Shown: positions 1-10,103 of the stretch, piece after piece
How the letters are laid out: every line of letters begins with the position of its first letter
Position numbering within the stretch: the stretch's first letter is position 1
Assembly: GCF_030269925.1 (NCBI RefSeq)
Contig: NC_085117.1
Span: 8,060,731-8,124,730 of the forward strand
Length of the DNA: 64,000 nt
Source: Bombyx mori
Taxonomy: Eukaryota > Arthropoda > Insecta > Lepidoptera > Bombycidae
Direction: 5' to 3'
Made by a program: the position numbers and the translations under genes
Notes under the pieces: model-generated
Database searches by the model: none
What the model was told of the DNA's origin: nothing
What the model saw: the letters and a program-made list of their open reading frames with translations, nothing else

Positions 1-123
1 TGAGTTTGCTGGTTACGCTTTCACGTCGTAACTATTCAACTGATCATCATGAAATTTTGCATACACATACGTCAGTCCGCACAGTACAGAATGAGCATTA
101 GAATAAATTTGTTATTTATAAAC

Positions 124-413
124 TTTTTTGTTCCTATCTATTCTAGTAACCTCAAGAAGTTATACTAGATTGTCCGGGTGAGTAGCTGAGCTCACGGGGT
201 TCTAACCTGACGACGTTGCTAACACTAATACTAGCAAGAGCAGTGCTTCGCAGAATCTACCACCTGATCGGAAACACGGCCCACTGAGCGTATCGGCGAG
301 AAACTCGATGGGCTGTGTCTGTGGGTTAATTTGCTTGCCGACTCCATCGTCGCAAGAGACGGGTTCGACGAGAACGATGATCGGTGCTTGAGGTACCTAA
401 AAGCACCGTTAAA
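124..413 (-). mobile_element. 3' fragment of a jockey-clade LINE (BMC1-like)
   Basis: A 5'-truncated LINE tail lying antisense. It carries the block found at least eleven times in this window: a 'ctcacggggt' motif, 'agcagtgcttcgcagaatct', 'ggcgagaaactc', 'gggttcgacgagaacgatga' and 'cttgaggtacctaaaagcac'. The orientation comes from the longer copy at 31455-32215, where the same block follows the reverse transcriptase reading frame. Decayed and non-coding. Confidence 0.7.
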
Positions 414-1448
414 AAAATCTCGAACTGACTTAGGCATTATGGTCGCAAAACACACACAGATAAGTGAGAAGCATGAAAAAAAAATCCATTCCTTTTTCGA
501 TATGATCTGATGAAGGTCCAAAAAAAAATTGTCATGTTAAAAATGTTAAAATGTCAAAAATGTTATCATATTTACATAATCTTCAGACCTTTTTACATTC
601 AGTTAGTTATGAACTAGATTTCACAGACGTGAGCTAAAAGTAGAAAATGATTTACATTCGTATGTACATATACGATATATTGTGGATAAACAACGGAATC
701 CTACTTTCTATTCAAATTTATGTTCATATTCGTTTAGGACCGTTTGAAAAACAGTTCAAAATAAATTACAATAAAGATTACGTTATTTTTATCTTTTTCG
801 AATATGCCTTTAAATATTTAATATCAGCGATACTGCACTCTCGATCAGAGACAAAATAACATCGAATAACTCTAAACATCCTCATTTATAATGTATAAGA
901 AATAAAGCTGTCTAAACAACCATTATTTATTACCTTAATAAAATTAATATAGAAGTATACTTTGTGTCTATATTTTGCAAGAATATATATTTAATGGCTT
1001 CATACCGGCCCTCACTTGTTAAGTCTAGCGAAATTTTAAATCAGTCGACGTCATCTTTTTGAATCCGTTATAAGGGGTCATGTGATAATACAGCGTAAAC
1101 TCTACTGCTCATCATGAGGCCTAAAACAAAAGTAGTATGTATAACAACCATCCCACTCTTCAGACCAGAAGAAGCAAAAGAAATGTTAAAAGAAGAAACA
1201 TGAAAAAGCTCTTCCCATGAACACGTTGCAATGGAGATGTATCCAGAGGAAATTCATATCAAATCCCTATGCAGCATGACAAAAAGACATGCTGCACTGA
1301 CTCCACGTAATGTGGAATAAGGCCAAGATTAACATGAAGACGGGAATATGCGCTTAAACCGATCCGTGTAGGCCTCATCATCACCTTAATAAATATGACT
1401 GGGAAATAACTGGGAACAAATCACGCACGCTCATTCTATCCCAAATTA
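414..1448. other. AT-rich sequence, no gene seen
   Basis: AT-rich DNA with many stop codons in all frames. I see no splice-flanked exon, RNA gene or clear repeat boundary. The short open frame at 647-859 has no coding character. Confidence 0.5.
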
Positions 1449-1645
1449 GTATTCCCTGTGTTATGGGTACCAAAAACGGACATACTTACTTATATACGTG
1501 TAAATATAAAAATAAATATCCAGACAAAGAGCAAACAAACCTGTTCATCACACGAATTTTTGTCCGCTGTGGGAATCTAACCCACGACCTAGACGCAACA
1601 GTCACCAGCGCTAAAACTACTGCACTACTGAGTCAATCAGATTAA
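1449..1645 (-). mobile_element. tRNA-derived SINE
   Basis: Read on the minus strand, the head (about 1645 to 1565) has tRNA-like internal promoter boxes: a box A-like 'gtagtgcagtagtttt' and a box B-like 'gtgggttagattcccac'. It is followed by an AT-rich body and a tail ending 'tttttggtacccataacaca'. The tail resembles that of the SINE at 20847-21075, although the tRNA head differs. Not a functional tRNA: the cloverleaf is degenerate. Confidence 0.65.
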
Positions 1646-2280
1646 TTATATTAATCGTTTATGATCGTTATGCTTATAATGTTATCCTTTAATGTATCAT
1701 TAACCCTATCACAGAGTTCCTACTATTTAGTTTTTAGTTGTCATTACATTATTTCCGACGTTTTTAATGCGTTACAGTTTCCGTGATCGTCGATATTTGA
1801 ATATTGCGTTAGATTCGCGAAAACCAAAGGAATTGTTTACTATTTTTCTACATACAGCAGATATTTAAGGATGAGCCAAGCATTTGTTTTGAAATGATTT
1901 CGATAGACTTGCCAAGCAGTCATGATAAGTATGCTTAATTAATATTAAATACTTAATAAAATATTATATTTGTTGGAAACTATAAAATTTATTTGATCGT
2001 CCCAAAAAAAACTGAAACAAATTTGATGAAACTTAAGTATTTAATGGTTTATCAAACATTAAAAGCAGTAAGTACATAATAATTCTATCACTAGTGTAGC
2101 AAATGCGAAAAATGTAACAATAAAACAAATAAACCCCTTTTATTAAAATTTTTGTTACATTCACATTCTCCATCATCCATCGATTGGGGTGGATATATTT
2201 GCAAACTTTTCGAATTTTTATATTGAAGTGTAAAAATAAATATAATAAAGTTGAAAAACCTGTGTGAAACATATTCCATG

Positions 2281-2521
2281 TGTTTATCTACAACTGGTCC
2301 CTCACGGGCGATTCTTGTGATTGTGCACTGTTACAAAGCTACAGTAGTTATAAATGTAATATCCGTACTCGCCCGTTTCGCTGGGAATTTAAAATTAACA
2401 TTATTATTTATTTTTATTATTATTAGGAATTCCAACACTCATATAAAAAAATCACTCAAATCGGTCCAGCCGTTTAGGAGTCCAGTGACAAACCCACGAA
2501 CAGAAGAAATATATATATAAA
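2281..2521 (-). repeat. Interspersed repeat with a Helitron-like end
   Basis: The segment ends with 'aaatcggtccagccgttta' followed by 'aacgaacagaag' and an 'atatatat' run. This wording is shared with the 5' terminus of the Helitron-like element at 6806-7921 ('aatcggtcaagccgtttcgg'). It is probably a decayed relative; the left boundary is uncertain. Confidence 0.35.
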
Positions 2522-2734
2522 GTCCGACGTTACTTCTGATATTGAGAAAACATACTTAATTAAATCTCGAGACCATTTAATATTTCTTCCTTTAGAATGA
2601 TTTTTTAGTCACTTTTTACGGGTGGTATTTTAAGCCCGCTTGGCTTCGTAACAAGGTCCTGACTATTTATGTCGCAACATTGCACAACATAATTATACAT
2701 AACGATTTGAAGGATGAGACACCCGCCATACCAT

Positions 2735-2860
2735 ACAATTGAGATTACGACTTCATGTCTCAATATGGATGGCGGCATTCGACTGGTGATGTCCAGAAGC
2801 TGCTGTAACCACTTAAGGACAGGATGTCCGCGATCTTTTATTCAGCTGTGGAATAAATGA
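2735..2860 (+). mobile_element. Old Bm1 SINE fragment
   Basis: Diverged match to the 3' half of Bm1: 'acttcatgtctcaatatgga', then 'tggcggcattcgac', 'gatgtcc' and 'gtaaccacttaa' in the order seen in the younger copies. Heavily mutated. Confidence 0.45.
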
Positions 2861-3237
2861 TTAAGAAGCCGAAAGTGATTAACCAACTTCATAATTGGAA
2901 ATTAGAAGTTTAGGCTCTATATTTTTAAAACATGTGGTTCCTAAAAATGTATAAGTGTGCCTGCGGGTAAATTGCCTAGACCAAAATTACTCGAGCTAAA
3001 AAGGAAATTTACATAATTGAATTTAAAAAGACCTTTGAAGTGAGAACATTAATTAAACGCGTTAATTGATAGGTTTCTTATTCCAATTATTTTAAATTAA
3101 CAATAACTGTCCTCATTTCACGTGATTAATGTTTAATTAATACGAATAATTTCTTTGTTCACAGCGCCCGAGAGCGACCGAGGACGGCACCTACGTTTCA
3201 TAATGGCAAGTACTTGTTTTTTTTTCGGTTATTGCTC

Positions 3238-3711
3238 ATATTGGTGCGAGAGCTCACCAAATGCTCGCCAGTCTCACGGATCGTTTGGAACCTCTGGGTC
3301 TGCGGAGGGACTTCGGTTCTCTCTGTATTTTATACCGTATGTTCCATGGGGAGTGCTCTGAGGAATTGTTCGAGATGATACCGGCATCTCGTTTTTACCA
3401 TCGCACCGCCCGCCATTGGAGTAGAGTTCATCCGTACTACCTGGAGCCACTGCGGTCATCCACAGTGCGTTTCCAGAGATCTTTTTTGCCACGTACCATC
3501 CGGCTATGGAATGAGCTCACCTCCACGGTGTTTCCCGAGCGCTATGACATGTCCTTCTTCAAACGAGGCCTGTGGAGAGTATTAAGCGGTAGGCAGCGGC
3601 TTGCTCTGCCCCTGGCATTGCTGAAGTCCATGGGCAACGGTAACCACTCACCATCAGGTGGGCCGTATGCTCGTCTGCCTAGAAGGGCAATAAAAAATAA
3701 AAAAAAATGAA
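3238..3711 (+). pseudogene. C-terminal reverse transcriptase fragment of a CR1/jockey-type LINE
   Basis: An open frame of about 150 codons (first Met at 3261) is the C terminus of a non-LTR retrotransposon polyprotein. Family-typical motifs are visible: 'LRRDFGSLCILYRMFHGECS', 'RFYHRTARH' and 'FLPRTIRLWNELTS', followed by a basic tail ending at an A-rich 3' end ('aataaaaaataaaaaaaaa'). Endonuclease and catalytic reverse transcriptase domains are absent, so this is a 5'-truncated dead copy. Pieces of the same 3' tail occur at 8335-8445 and, inverted, at 24322-24443. The clade (CR1 or jockey group) is inferred from the C-terminal motif only. Confidence 0.7.
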
Positions 3712-3849
3712 TACCACCATGAGGACATGGCGTGTAAGTACTAATTGTAGTGTAGTAAACCCTTCAAACTAGAACGCATATCTCCTTCACGACAGAAATG
3801 GGCCGTGAATTCGTCAGGGAACTTAATGAGATAAGTCGGTTATTATTTA

Positions 3850-4290
3850 ATAGCTACCCGGAGAGCCCCGTTTCGGGAACCCACCTCGTTATCGGGGCGA
3901 CCGGGTCGCGGTACCTCGGTCTCGTATTGGACGGTCGTTGAGTGGCGACGGCGACGGCGTGGTAGAATTTCGGGCCTGGAGGCTCCAATCGTGGCGAAGT
4001 CTGCCTACGAGCGATGGACCGTCGAGGTGGTCCTCTCTAGGTGAATCGCGATCGAAGACATCTTCTGGGTAACGCGGTCGCTCACCGGACACACTTGTTT
4101 CGGCTGCTACCTGCACCTAGTTTACGTGAGCCGACGCCGGAGTGCCATAACTGCAGTGGCTGTACGAGGACACGGCAGAGCACGTGGTCACAAACTACCA
4201 CGCTTTAGCAGATCAGCGCCGTGTCCTCGTCGCGAAGATAGAGCTGGACTTGTTGTTGCTGACGGTCGTGGCTACGATGTACCAAAAAGG
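3850..4290 (+). pseudogene. Decayed R1-clade ORF2 C-terminal fragment
   Basis: Scattered in-frame and out-of-frame pieces match the ORF2 C terminus of the full element at 9304-16129. First comes a stretch reading 'RYLGLVLDGR' ending in a stop. Later come 'LTGHTCFG', then a zinc-motif remnant ('EPTPECHNC'), then 'QRRVLVAKIELDL' in another frame. The pieces are joined with internal deletions and frameshifts. An older insertion than the other R1-type copies here. Confidence 0.6.
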
Positions 4291-4631
4291 GTACGTCCGA
4301 GTGGATGCGACAGTCTTGTTTTACGATAATTTACCTCGAAGCTATCTTGATGAACACAAACTTCTGAAAAAGGAGATCCAGTGAAAATCATACAAAAACG
4401 TTGCGAAATGAGAAATGCAATCGTTTTTTTAAAAACGGAATTTAATCTTAACTCAATATTTTTAAGGCGACCTTTTTCGGAGGACGGGAATAGACTAAAT
4501 GCCATAGGCTAAAGCCATCTGAGTTATTTGAGAGTGGATGTAAAGTGCTGAATAGGGCAGGCATTCTTAGATAGAATCATCCCTTGCACGGCGGAACGTA
4601 ACCGTACCCCTCTATTTCATGCACTTTCAAG

Positions 4632-4877
4632 CAGCAAGAGCAGTGCTTCGCAGAATCTACCACCGGATCGGAAACGCGGCACACTGAGAAGATCCGGCGA
4701 GAAACTCAGTGGTCTGTGTCTGTAGGTTAAATTACTCGCCGAACTGTTCGTCGCAAGCGAAGGGTTCGACGAGAACGATGACCGGTGCTTGAGGTACTTA
4801 AAAGCACCGTTAGTGGATCGGGAGTGAATCCGAAATGACGTGCTTAAAGCGACGTCGACTGTTTACCATAATTCTCC
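4632..4877 (-). mobile_element. 3' fragment of the BMC1-like LINE
   Basis: Same conserved blocks as the copy at 124-413 ('agcagtgcttcgcagaatct', 'agatccggcgagaaactcag', 'aaagcaccgttagtggatcg', 'gacgtcgactgtttaccat'). It extends slightly further into the coding end of the LINE. Non-coding remnant. Confidence 0.7.
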
Positions 4878-5229
4878 TCAAGACAGTGACTCAGTATTAG
4901 TTTGAACCCTAAACTCGATCTATCTCTGGTACTCCCTCCCTATTGATTACAAACACTTCGACTGGACTGCGTTGAACTTAAAGAACGTTTGCCAAATAAG
5001 TCTCATGTATATTAACATTTATTTATTCAAACTCTGTGAGATCCGTGACTCGCTCGATGAAGACCGGTTTTTATTCAAATAAAATCGTTATTGGTCAAAA
5101 TACTCGAATATGTAATATTTATGTGTTATTAGTGCCTTCGATGCCATATTATGCAAAAAAGAAAAAAGTTTTTTACATCTAACTTCTAGTGGAATAAGGT
5201 CGACGTCAGCAACGTGTGTGTCCTCTTGT

Positions 5230-5368
5230 AACTATACTGAGACCTTAAAACTCATATCTCAAGGTGGACGTATTTACCTTGTATTATAGATGTCTATGGG
5301 CTCCGGTAACCACTTAACACCACGTGGGCCGTGAGATCGTCCACCCGCCTAAGCATTAAAAAAAAAAC
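5230..5368 (+). mobile_element. Bm1 SINE, 3' fragment
   Basis: Contains 'ttgtaactatactgagacct', 'atgtctatgggctccggtaa', 'ccacttaacacc', 'cgtccacccgcctaagca' and an A-rich tail. The tRNA-related head is missing. Confidence 0.75.
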
Positions 5369-5863
5369 ATGCTGCATAGGGACACGGCCGGCAGCCTGCC
5401 AACCTTCCTTTGTTTATTTCTCCAGATTTTTTATACCTAGTCCAGCCATAAGTTCTGTTACAAATGAAAATGCTTTTTTTTAAATGAAGTAATGTAATAT
5501 TATTGTAATTCATACCTACATATTTATTAAAGTCTCTATACCCATTTTGTGCAAGGCGATCACTGCAATCCTATTCTCTTAACACCCCATTCCATACTGT
5601 AATTTGATAATGAACATGAAGAAATATTATGTATGTGAAATGGCGCAAAATCGAAAGAAGTTTTTAAAATAATATACGTGTTCCAAATTCAAAATAATTA
5701 AAAGGTTGAAAAAAAAAGAAAAGTTTTTATGTAACAGTATTTATAGCCAGACAGACAGACATCCAGTATTGGCAGTTGAAATTTAATTAATAACTCAACG
5801 GCTATAAAAGAGCAGAAGAAAGATAATAGTTGAAATAAAGTGATTTATATCCTTTTTGGTTGT

Positions 5864-6480
5864 AGTACTTGGGTGGATGAGTTCACGAACCATCTGGTTA
5901 TCTAGCCACATCACAATCGCCACCCACCTTTTAGGTCGAGGTCTCAGTTAGATTGTATAACGGCTGTATCACTTTTGTAAACGGGAACGCGTGACTGTTT
6001 CGCGACATGAACACGCAGATCGGTGATGATACCTACCTACCCGTGAGAGCTTACAGTATACGTTCTACCAGTTGTAATTACGAAAATTCACAATTTTTCC
6101 AGGTTCGATTTTTAATTACACGATTTCGTCCCTTCATCGTGGAAGTCGTTCGTAAACATGTTTTAAGTATGTACATGCTTCCTTAACACTAATCATACCA
6201 ACACTTACTGGTACCTATTTTTACTATAGCGGGTACAAAAGGGTATGCGACAAATATTACTCAAAATAAACAAAACAAAACAAAAAAATTGTATAATAAC
6301 TGTAGATTAATTGGTTAGCAAAAGTCATGAAGTCAAATGTGCAAAAGCAATAAGATGATACGTGCCTTTTCAATGCGAAATTTTAAAATGGGTCTTTGAC
6401 CCGTTTAGTGTTAAAAATATGTAAATTTCTGTGAGATTTGAACACCGCCATAGTCCCATCGCTCGCTTGATACGAGCTCT
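5864..6480 (-). mobile_element. Old Bm1 SINE split by a piggyBac-type MITE
   Basis: The minus-strand Bm1 tail and body run from about 5864 to 6180 ('tgggtggatgagttcacg', 'gccacccacctt', 'ttttaattacacgatttcgt', 'catcgtggaagtcgttcg'). The tRNA-like head resumes at about 6425 ('gagatttgaacacc', 'catcgctcgcttgatacgag'). The 224-bp insert between them has TTAA at both ends. Both halves are highly diverged. Confidence 0.55.
6183..6414. mobile_element. piggyBac-type MITE with TTAA target duplication
   Basis: TTAA lies at 6183-6186 and 6411-6414. Between them is a 224-bp segment whose ends are short inverted repeats: 'cactaatc' on the left, 'gtttagtg' on the right. TTAA duplications are the hallmark of the piggyBac superfamily. 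There is no transposase, so it is non-autonomous. A diverged inverted relative lies at 40935-41195 (shared 'attaatctacagttat', 'ttttgttttgtttattttga' and 'aagtgttggtatgattag' when reverse complemented). Confidence 0.6.
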
Positions 6481-6805
6481 GTCGAGTTCTGGACGAGAGG
6501 CCGGTGAAAACGAATCGTAGATTTTAATAATTGTATTCATTAATTTTTTCGTACGGTTCTCAATTTCACTCTTTATTCAAGTAAGTATGAAGCCACAGAG
6601 AGCAACTTTTTTTTTCTACAAATCTTGTTTTTTTTCTTAATTACTTAATAGTACGTAATTTCTTTAATACTCCTAAACAATGTAAAAACTGTCTTATACC
6701 ATAAACGTTGGTCGTATAACTGGAAATCCAATTAAATTTCCATTAAAAGTTTCTTACGTAACTACGCTCGAAATAAGATAATAGGTTGTTTATTTTTATA
6801 TTGTA

Positions 6806-7921
6806 CTAGCTGACCCGGCAAACGTTGTGTTGCCTTAAATAAGATTTCTAGGGAAATTCTACTGTAGAAAAAAAACCCTCATTTAACCACTTATTACCTC
6901 ATTATAAACAAAAAATATATATCCAAAAAATTAAAATAAAAAATAAATGTTTGGGGTGGACAACCCTTTTCACTTAGGGGTATGAAAAATAGATAGTAGC
7001 CGATTCTCAGACCTACTGAACATACTATTGATACACAAATAAAACCAAAAAAACATGGCTGAAAAATGTATAGTATTGTATAGCTCTCAAATATATTAAG
7101 TGTATAATCTATTATGTATATTGAGTAAATAAGACAGGAGACCGGCTTCGTCCTCATCCCTACTAAGTGATGTTTGCTGGATGAGTGGTGACACCTGGCG
7201 GGGATAGCTGATCGATTGATAATTGATCAGTAGTCGACCGGCGAGGGCGGGAGATCAAATTCAATTTAAAAAAAATTATATTTAAAGGAATTTGAAATTA
7301 TAAACTCTGTATAAGAATTTATCGTACTACAATTATAATATTTGATTGCCATCTTGCAACCTTATTGCGGATCTGTGCATAGAATAAAAAAAATATTAAT
7401 CGGGATGGAAAAATAGGGGTTGATCGTATAAGAGTGAAAATTGAGAGTAACATCAGATTTTTTATTTTAATTCATGACAAAATAAAAATCTTCCCCAAAA
7501 AATTAAAGTTTATAATTAACAAATAAAAAATAGGGGTTGATCGTAGAGGGGTGAAAATTTCAGAGCAATATGAAATTTTTTATTCTAAGTCATGACAAAA
7601 TAAAAACAAAAATCTTGCAAAAAATTTAGTTTTTAATTAGCAAATAAAAAATAAGGGTTGATCGTAGAGGGGTGCAAATTTAGGGTTGTATGTATTTTTG
7701 TATGCTGTATCATAAAAAAACAGAAATTAAAATTTTTGTCTAAAAAATAAAAAATAAAAATTTAGGGGTGGACTACCCCTAACATTTAGGGGGATGAAAA
7801 ATAGATGTTGGTCGATTCTCATAGATACCGGATAAGCACAAAAAATTTCATCAAAATCGGTCAAGCCGTTTCGGAGGAGTATGGCAACGAAAACTGTGAC
7901 ACGAGAATTTTATATATTAGA
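6806..7921 (-). mobile_element. Non-autonomous Helitron-like element
   Basis: On the minus strand it begins with TC ('tctaatatataaaattctcg') after an A and ends with 'ccgggtcagctag' before a T. This fits Helitron rules (5' TC, 3' CTAG, insertion between A and T, no target duplication). No Rep/helicase frame is present. Internally, a motif of the type 'aggggttgatcgta...gggtg' recurs near 7420, 7527 and 7655. Confidence 0.55.
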
Positions 7922-8334
7922 TATGCGAGTGTGTACTTACGTAATCGTATGGAAAGTGCTTTACGTTACTTTCACTCGGCTTGGGTTTTTTTTTAATATA
8001 CCAATAACATGATACCTGCGGCGCTTTCTTCTGATGGAAGCAGAAATGGTTAATTGAATCTTTTTTTATTTTATTTGATTCATTGATGGAAAGGTAGCAT
8101 GGAATATTATGTGTGCATGTGGGTGTTACTGTGTGCGCGTGTGTGTGTTTTATACCAACTTTAGAACCCTGTCACTTTTTATTGCTTTCACTGGCCGTCG
8201 AGCGTACTGGCCATGCGATATAAAGAGATCGCTGTAGCCAACATGGACAACACCAATGTCAGGGGTACGGCCAAGTTGCGGCCTTTTGCAAAAACTGTGT
8301 TTGAAAATGTATAGGTCATAGTACTCAGAATACT

Positions 8335-8445
8335 TTAACGGTAGGCAAGGGCTTGGCATTGCTGTCGTCCATGAGCGACGGTAACCATTCACCATCGGGT
8401 GGGCCGTGTGCTCGACTGTCTTTAAGGACAAATGAAAAAAACACG
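8335..8445 (+). mobile_element. CR1/jockey-type LINE tail fragment
   Basis: Matches the 3' end of the element at 3238-3711: 'ggtaggcaagggcttggc', 'gacggtaaccattcaccatc', 'ggtgggccgtgtgctcg', then an A-rich end. Confidence 0.6.
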
Positions 8446-9236
8446 CCTTATAGGTAATTCAGTTCTCAATGCGCACCGGGTAAATACAAACAGAAAGGTG
8501 CGCTGCCGATGAACTGAGACCCACTATGTAGTGAGAATAGAGCCTGTTCGTCGGTTGTCAAGATGTTGTCGAATAGATGATCTTGGAGTTAGAAGGTAAC
8601 CGGTGGGGGATAGTGGTAAGGGCTCTCGGGTTGGTTTGTAACGGTTCAGGCACCTTTTATTTGCCGTTTTTGCCTGCTTTGAACGCGAAGCATGCCTTCG
8701 GGTTTGGAACGTACAACGCACGCACAATATAATTGATGGAACTCATGTCACAACGCGAGTGCTGGCATTTCAACTGCACCTTGAGCACTGCCCAACTACG
8801 ACAATTATAGCAAAAGTTGCCTGCGTCGATAATTTTACTCAATATTTATGGCGTAAAGAAAATTACTATACAACGCTTCATAGGCAATATGTCCAATATT
8901 GCAGATGTTTAAACGAAACGACCGAAAGTACAAAAAATATAAAGCTGCGCTATGACTAGCGGTAAGCCTACACGGGTACCACAATTTCATCTATTTCTGG
9001 CTTTTATAGTCACCCGTTTGAGGAATTGGGTTTGACCAAAATGCTCTAGGTAGGTGGCGAAATTCAGCAGATCTGTTATAATAATAGAATGCAAATCATA
9101 GAACCAAAAACGGGTTAAATAAAAAAAAAAAACACCGAAACAGAAGAAGTCCCGTCTCTATGGCACGTGACATCACCCAGACGATAATTTATCATTTAGA
9201 GAAATTTTACAATCGTACAATATAACAATCTGTTTC
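8446..9236. other. Unassigned sequence
   Basis: Mixed-composition DNA without a supported gene. Minus-strand frames at 8524-8727 and 8657-8842 overlap and look like two pieces of one broken coding remnant, possibly from a mobile element, but I recognise no domain. Confidence 0.35.
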
Positions 9237-9303
9237 CAGCACATACTTAGCTACTTTGGACGCATTGCTGAAATCCTAAAACCCTCTAAGACCTAATAAG
9301 AGT
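9237..9303 (+). pseudogene. RTE-type LINE remnant, left half (R1 target)
   Basis: One frame reads 'HILSYFGRIAEILKPSKT' and then hits stops. This resembles the 'RI-x-x-YFGHVARR' stretch of the RTE-type frame at 50285-50725. The remnant continues beyond the inserted R1-clade element at 16144, where the same frame gives 'CLTRWSKLI' (compare 'SPKRWSDQI' at 50.6 kb). The inference rests on short motifs. Confidence 0.4.
9290..9303 (+). repeat. Left 14-bp target-site duplication
   Basis: 'gacctaataagagt' is repeated exactly at 16130-16143, immediately after the poly(A) tail. Fourteen bases is the duplication length known for R1 elements. Confidence 0.9.
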
Positions 9304-9485
9304 CCCCACCGAACGTGGTCTCGCCTTGTCGCGGCGGTGGGGCTTAAGCGTGCACCCCGATACCGTGGAGCAGCGTTGTCTGCACAGGGGTGCCGTGAAC
9401 AAAGAGGACTGCACACCGTGTTCCCGTTTTCCCACCTTTGCTGGACAAAGGGTGCGTGAAGCGGGAGATGGCTCCCTTCTGGAGC

Positions 9486-9760
9486 CGTCTTGAATGCTAG
9501 GCCATGTCCCCGGCAGCTTTTTGGCTGCTAAAGGGGAAGGCCCTCCAGAGGAGGGTACCGGTACGCCGGCGTGGCCACACCGTGGTCAGACGTGTGGGTC
9601 TGTCAGTAATGGTAGACCCCACGTGGATGAGAAGTGAACCGGAGGGCACTCCCTTCCGGTCGCTGGTTGCCATGTCCCCGGCTGCCTCTTGGCGGCTACA
9701 GGGGAAGGCCCCCCAAAGGGGGGTACCGGTTTACCGGCGTGGCTTCGAAGAAGCACACCG
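9486..9760 (+). repeat. 5' UTR tandem repeat A of the R1-clade element
   Basis: Two units about 170 bp apart. Each contains 'gccatgtccccggc', a 'ttggc.gcta..ggggaaggcc' block, 'gggtaccggt' and 'ccggcgtggc' (first unit near 9502, second near 9671). They differ by scattered substitutions, so they are diverged tandem copies. Confidence 0.75.
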
Positions 9761-9761
9761 C

Positions 9762-10075
9762 AATCCCTACCGAGTAGGGGACGGGGGCTGCTGCCTAGCA
9801 GGAGCCGTGAGGATGCGAACCTCTATAAAAAATGCCCCAATCCCAAGTTTTTGACACCTGACGATGGGATGAATGGCTGGAGGGAGTCTAGTCCCAAGGG
9901 TTGTCCCATACCGTAATCCCCACTTGGTGGGGGGCGGGGGCCGCTGCCTAGTAGGGGCCGCGAGGATGCAAACCTCTATAAAAAATGCCCTAATCCTAAG
10001 CCTGTGACGTGCCCGGTGATGGGATGAGTGGCTGGAGGGTGTCCAGTCGTGAGGGCCGTCCCAGGGGACCGACCC
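9762..10075 (+). repeat. 5' UTR tandem repeat B of the R1-clade element
   Basis: Two units of about 155 bp. Each has a 'ggggg.cgctgcctag' block, 'gaggatgc.aacctctataaa', 'aaatgcccaatcc'-type sequence and 'gatgggatga.tggctggagg'. The TATA-like 'ctctataaaaaatgcc' occurs once per unit, at about 9820 and 9974. Repeated 5' UTR units can carry internal promoters in LINEs, but that role is untested here. Confidence 0.75.
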
Positions 10076-10103
10076 CTGGTTAAATAACAAAGGAACGAAA
10101 TGA

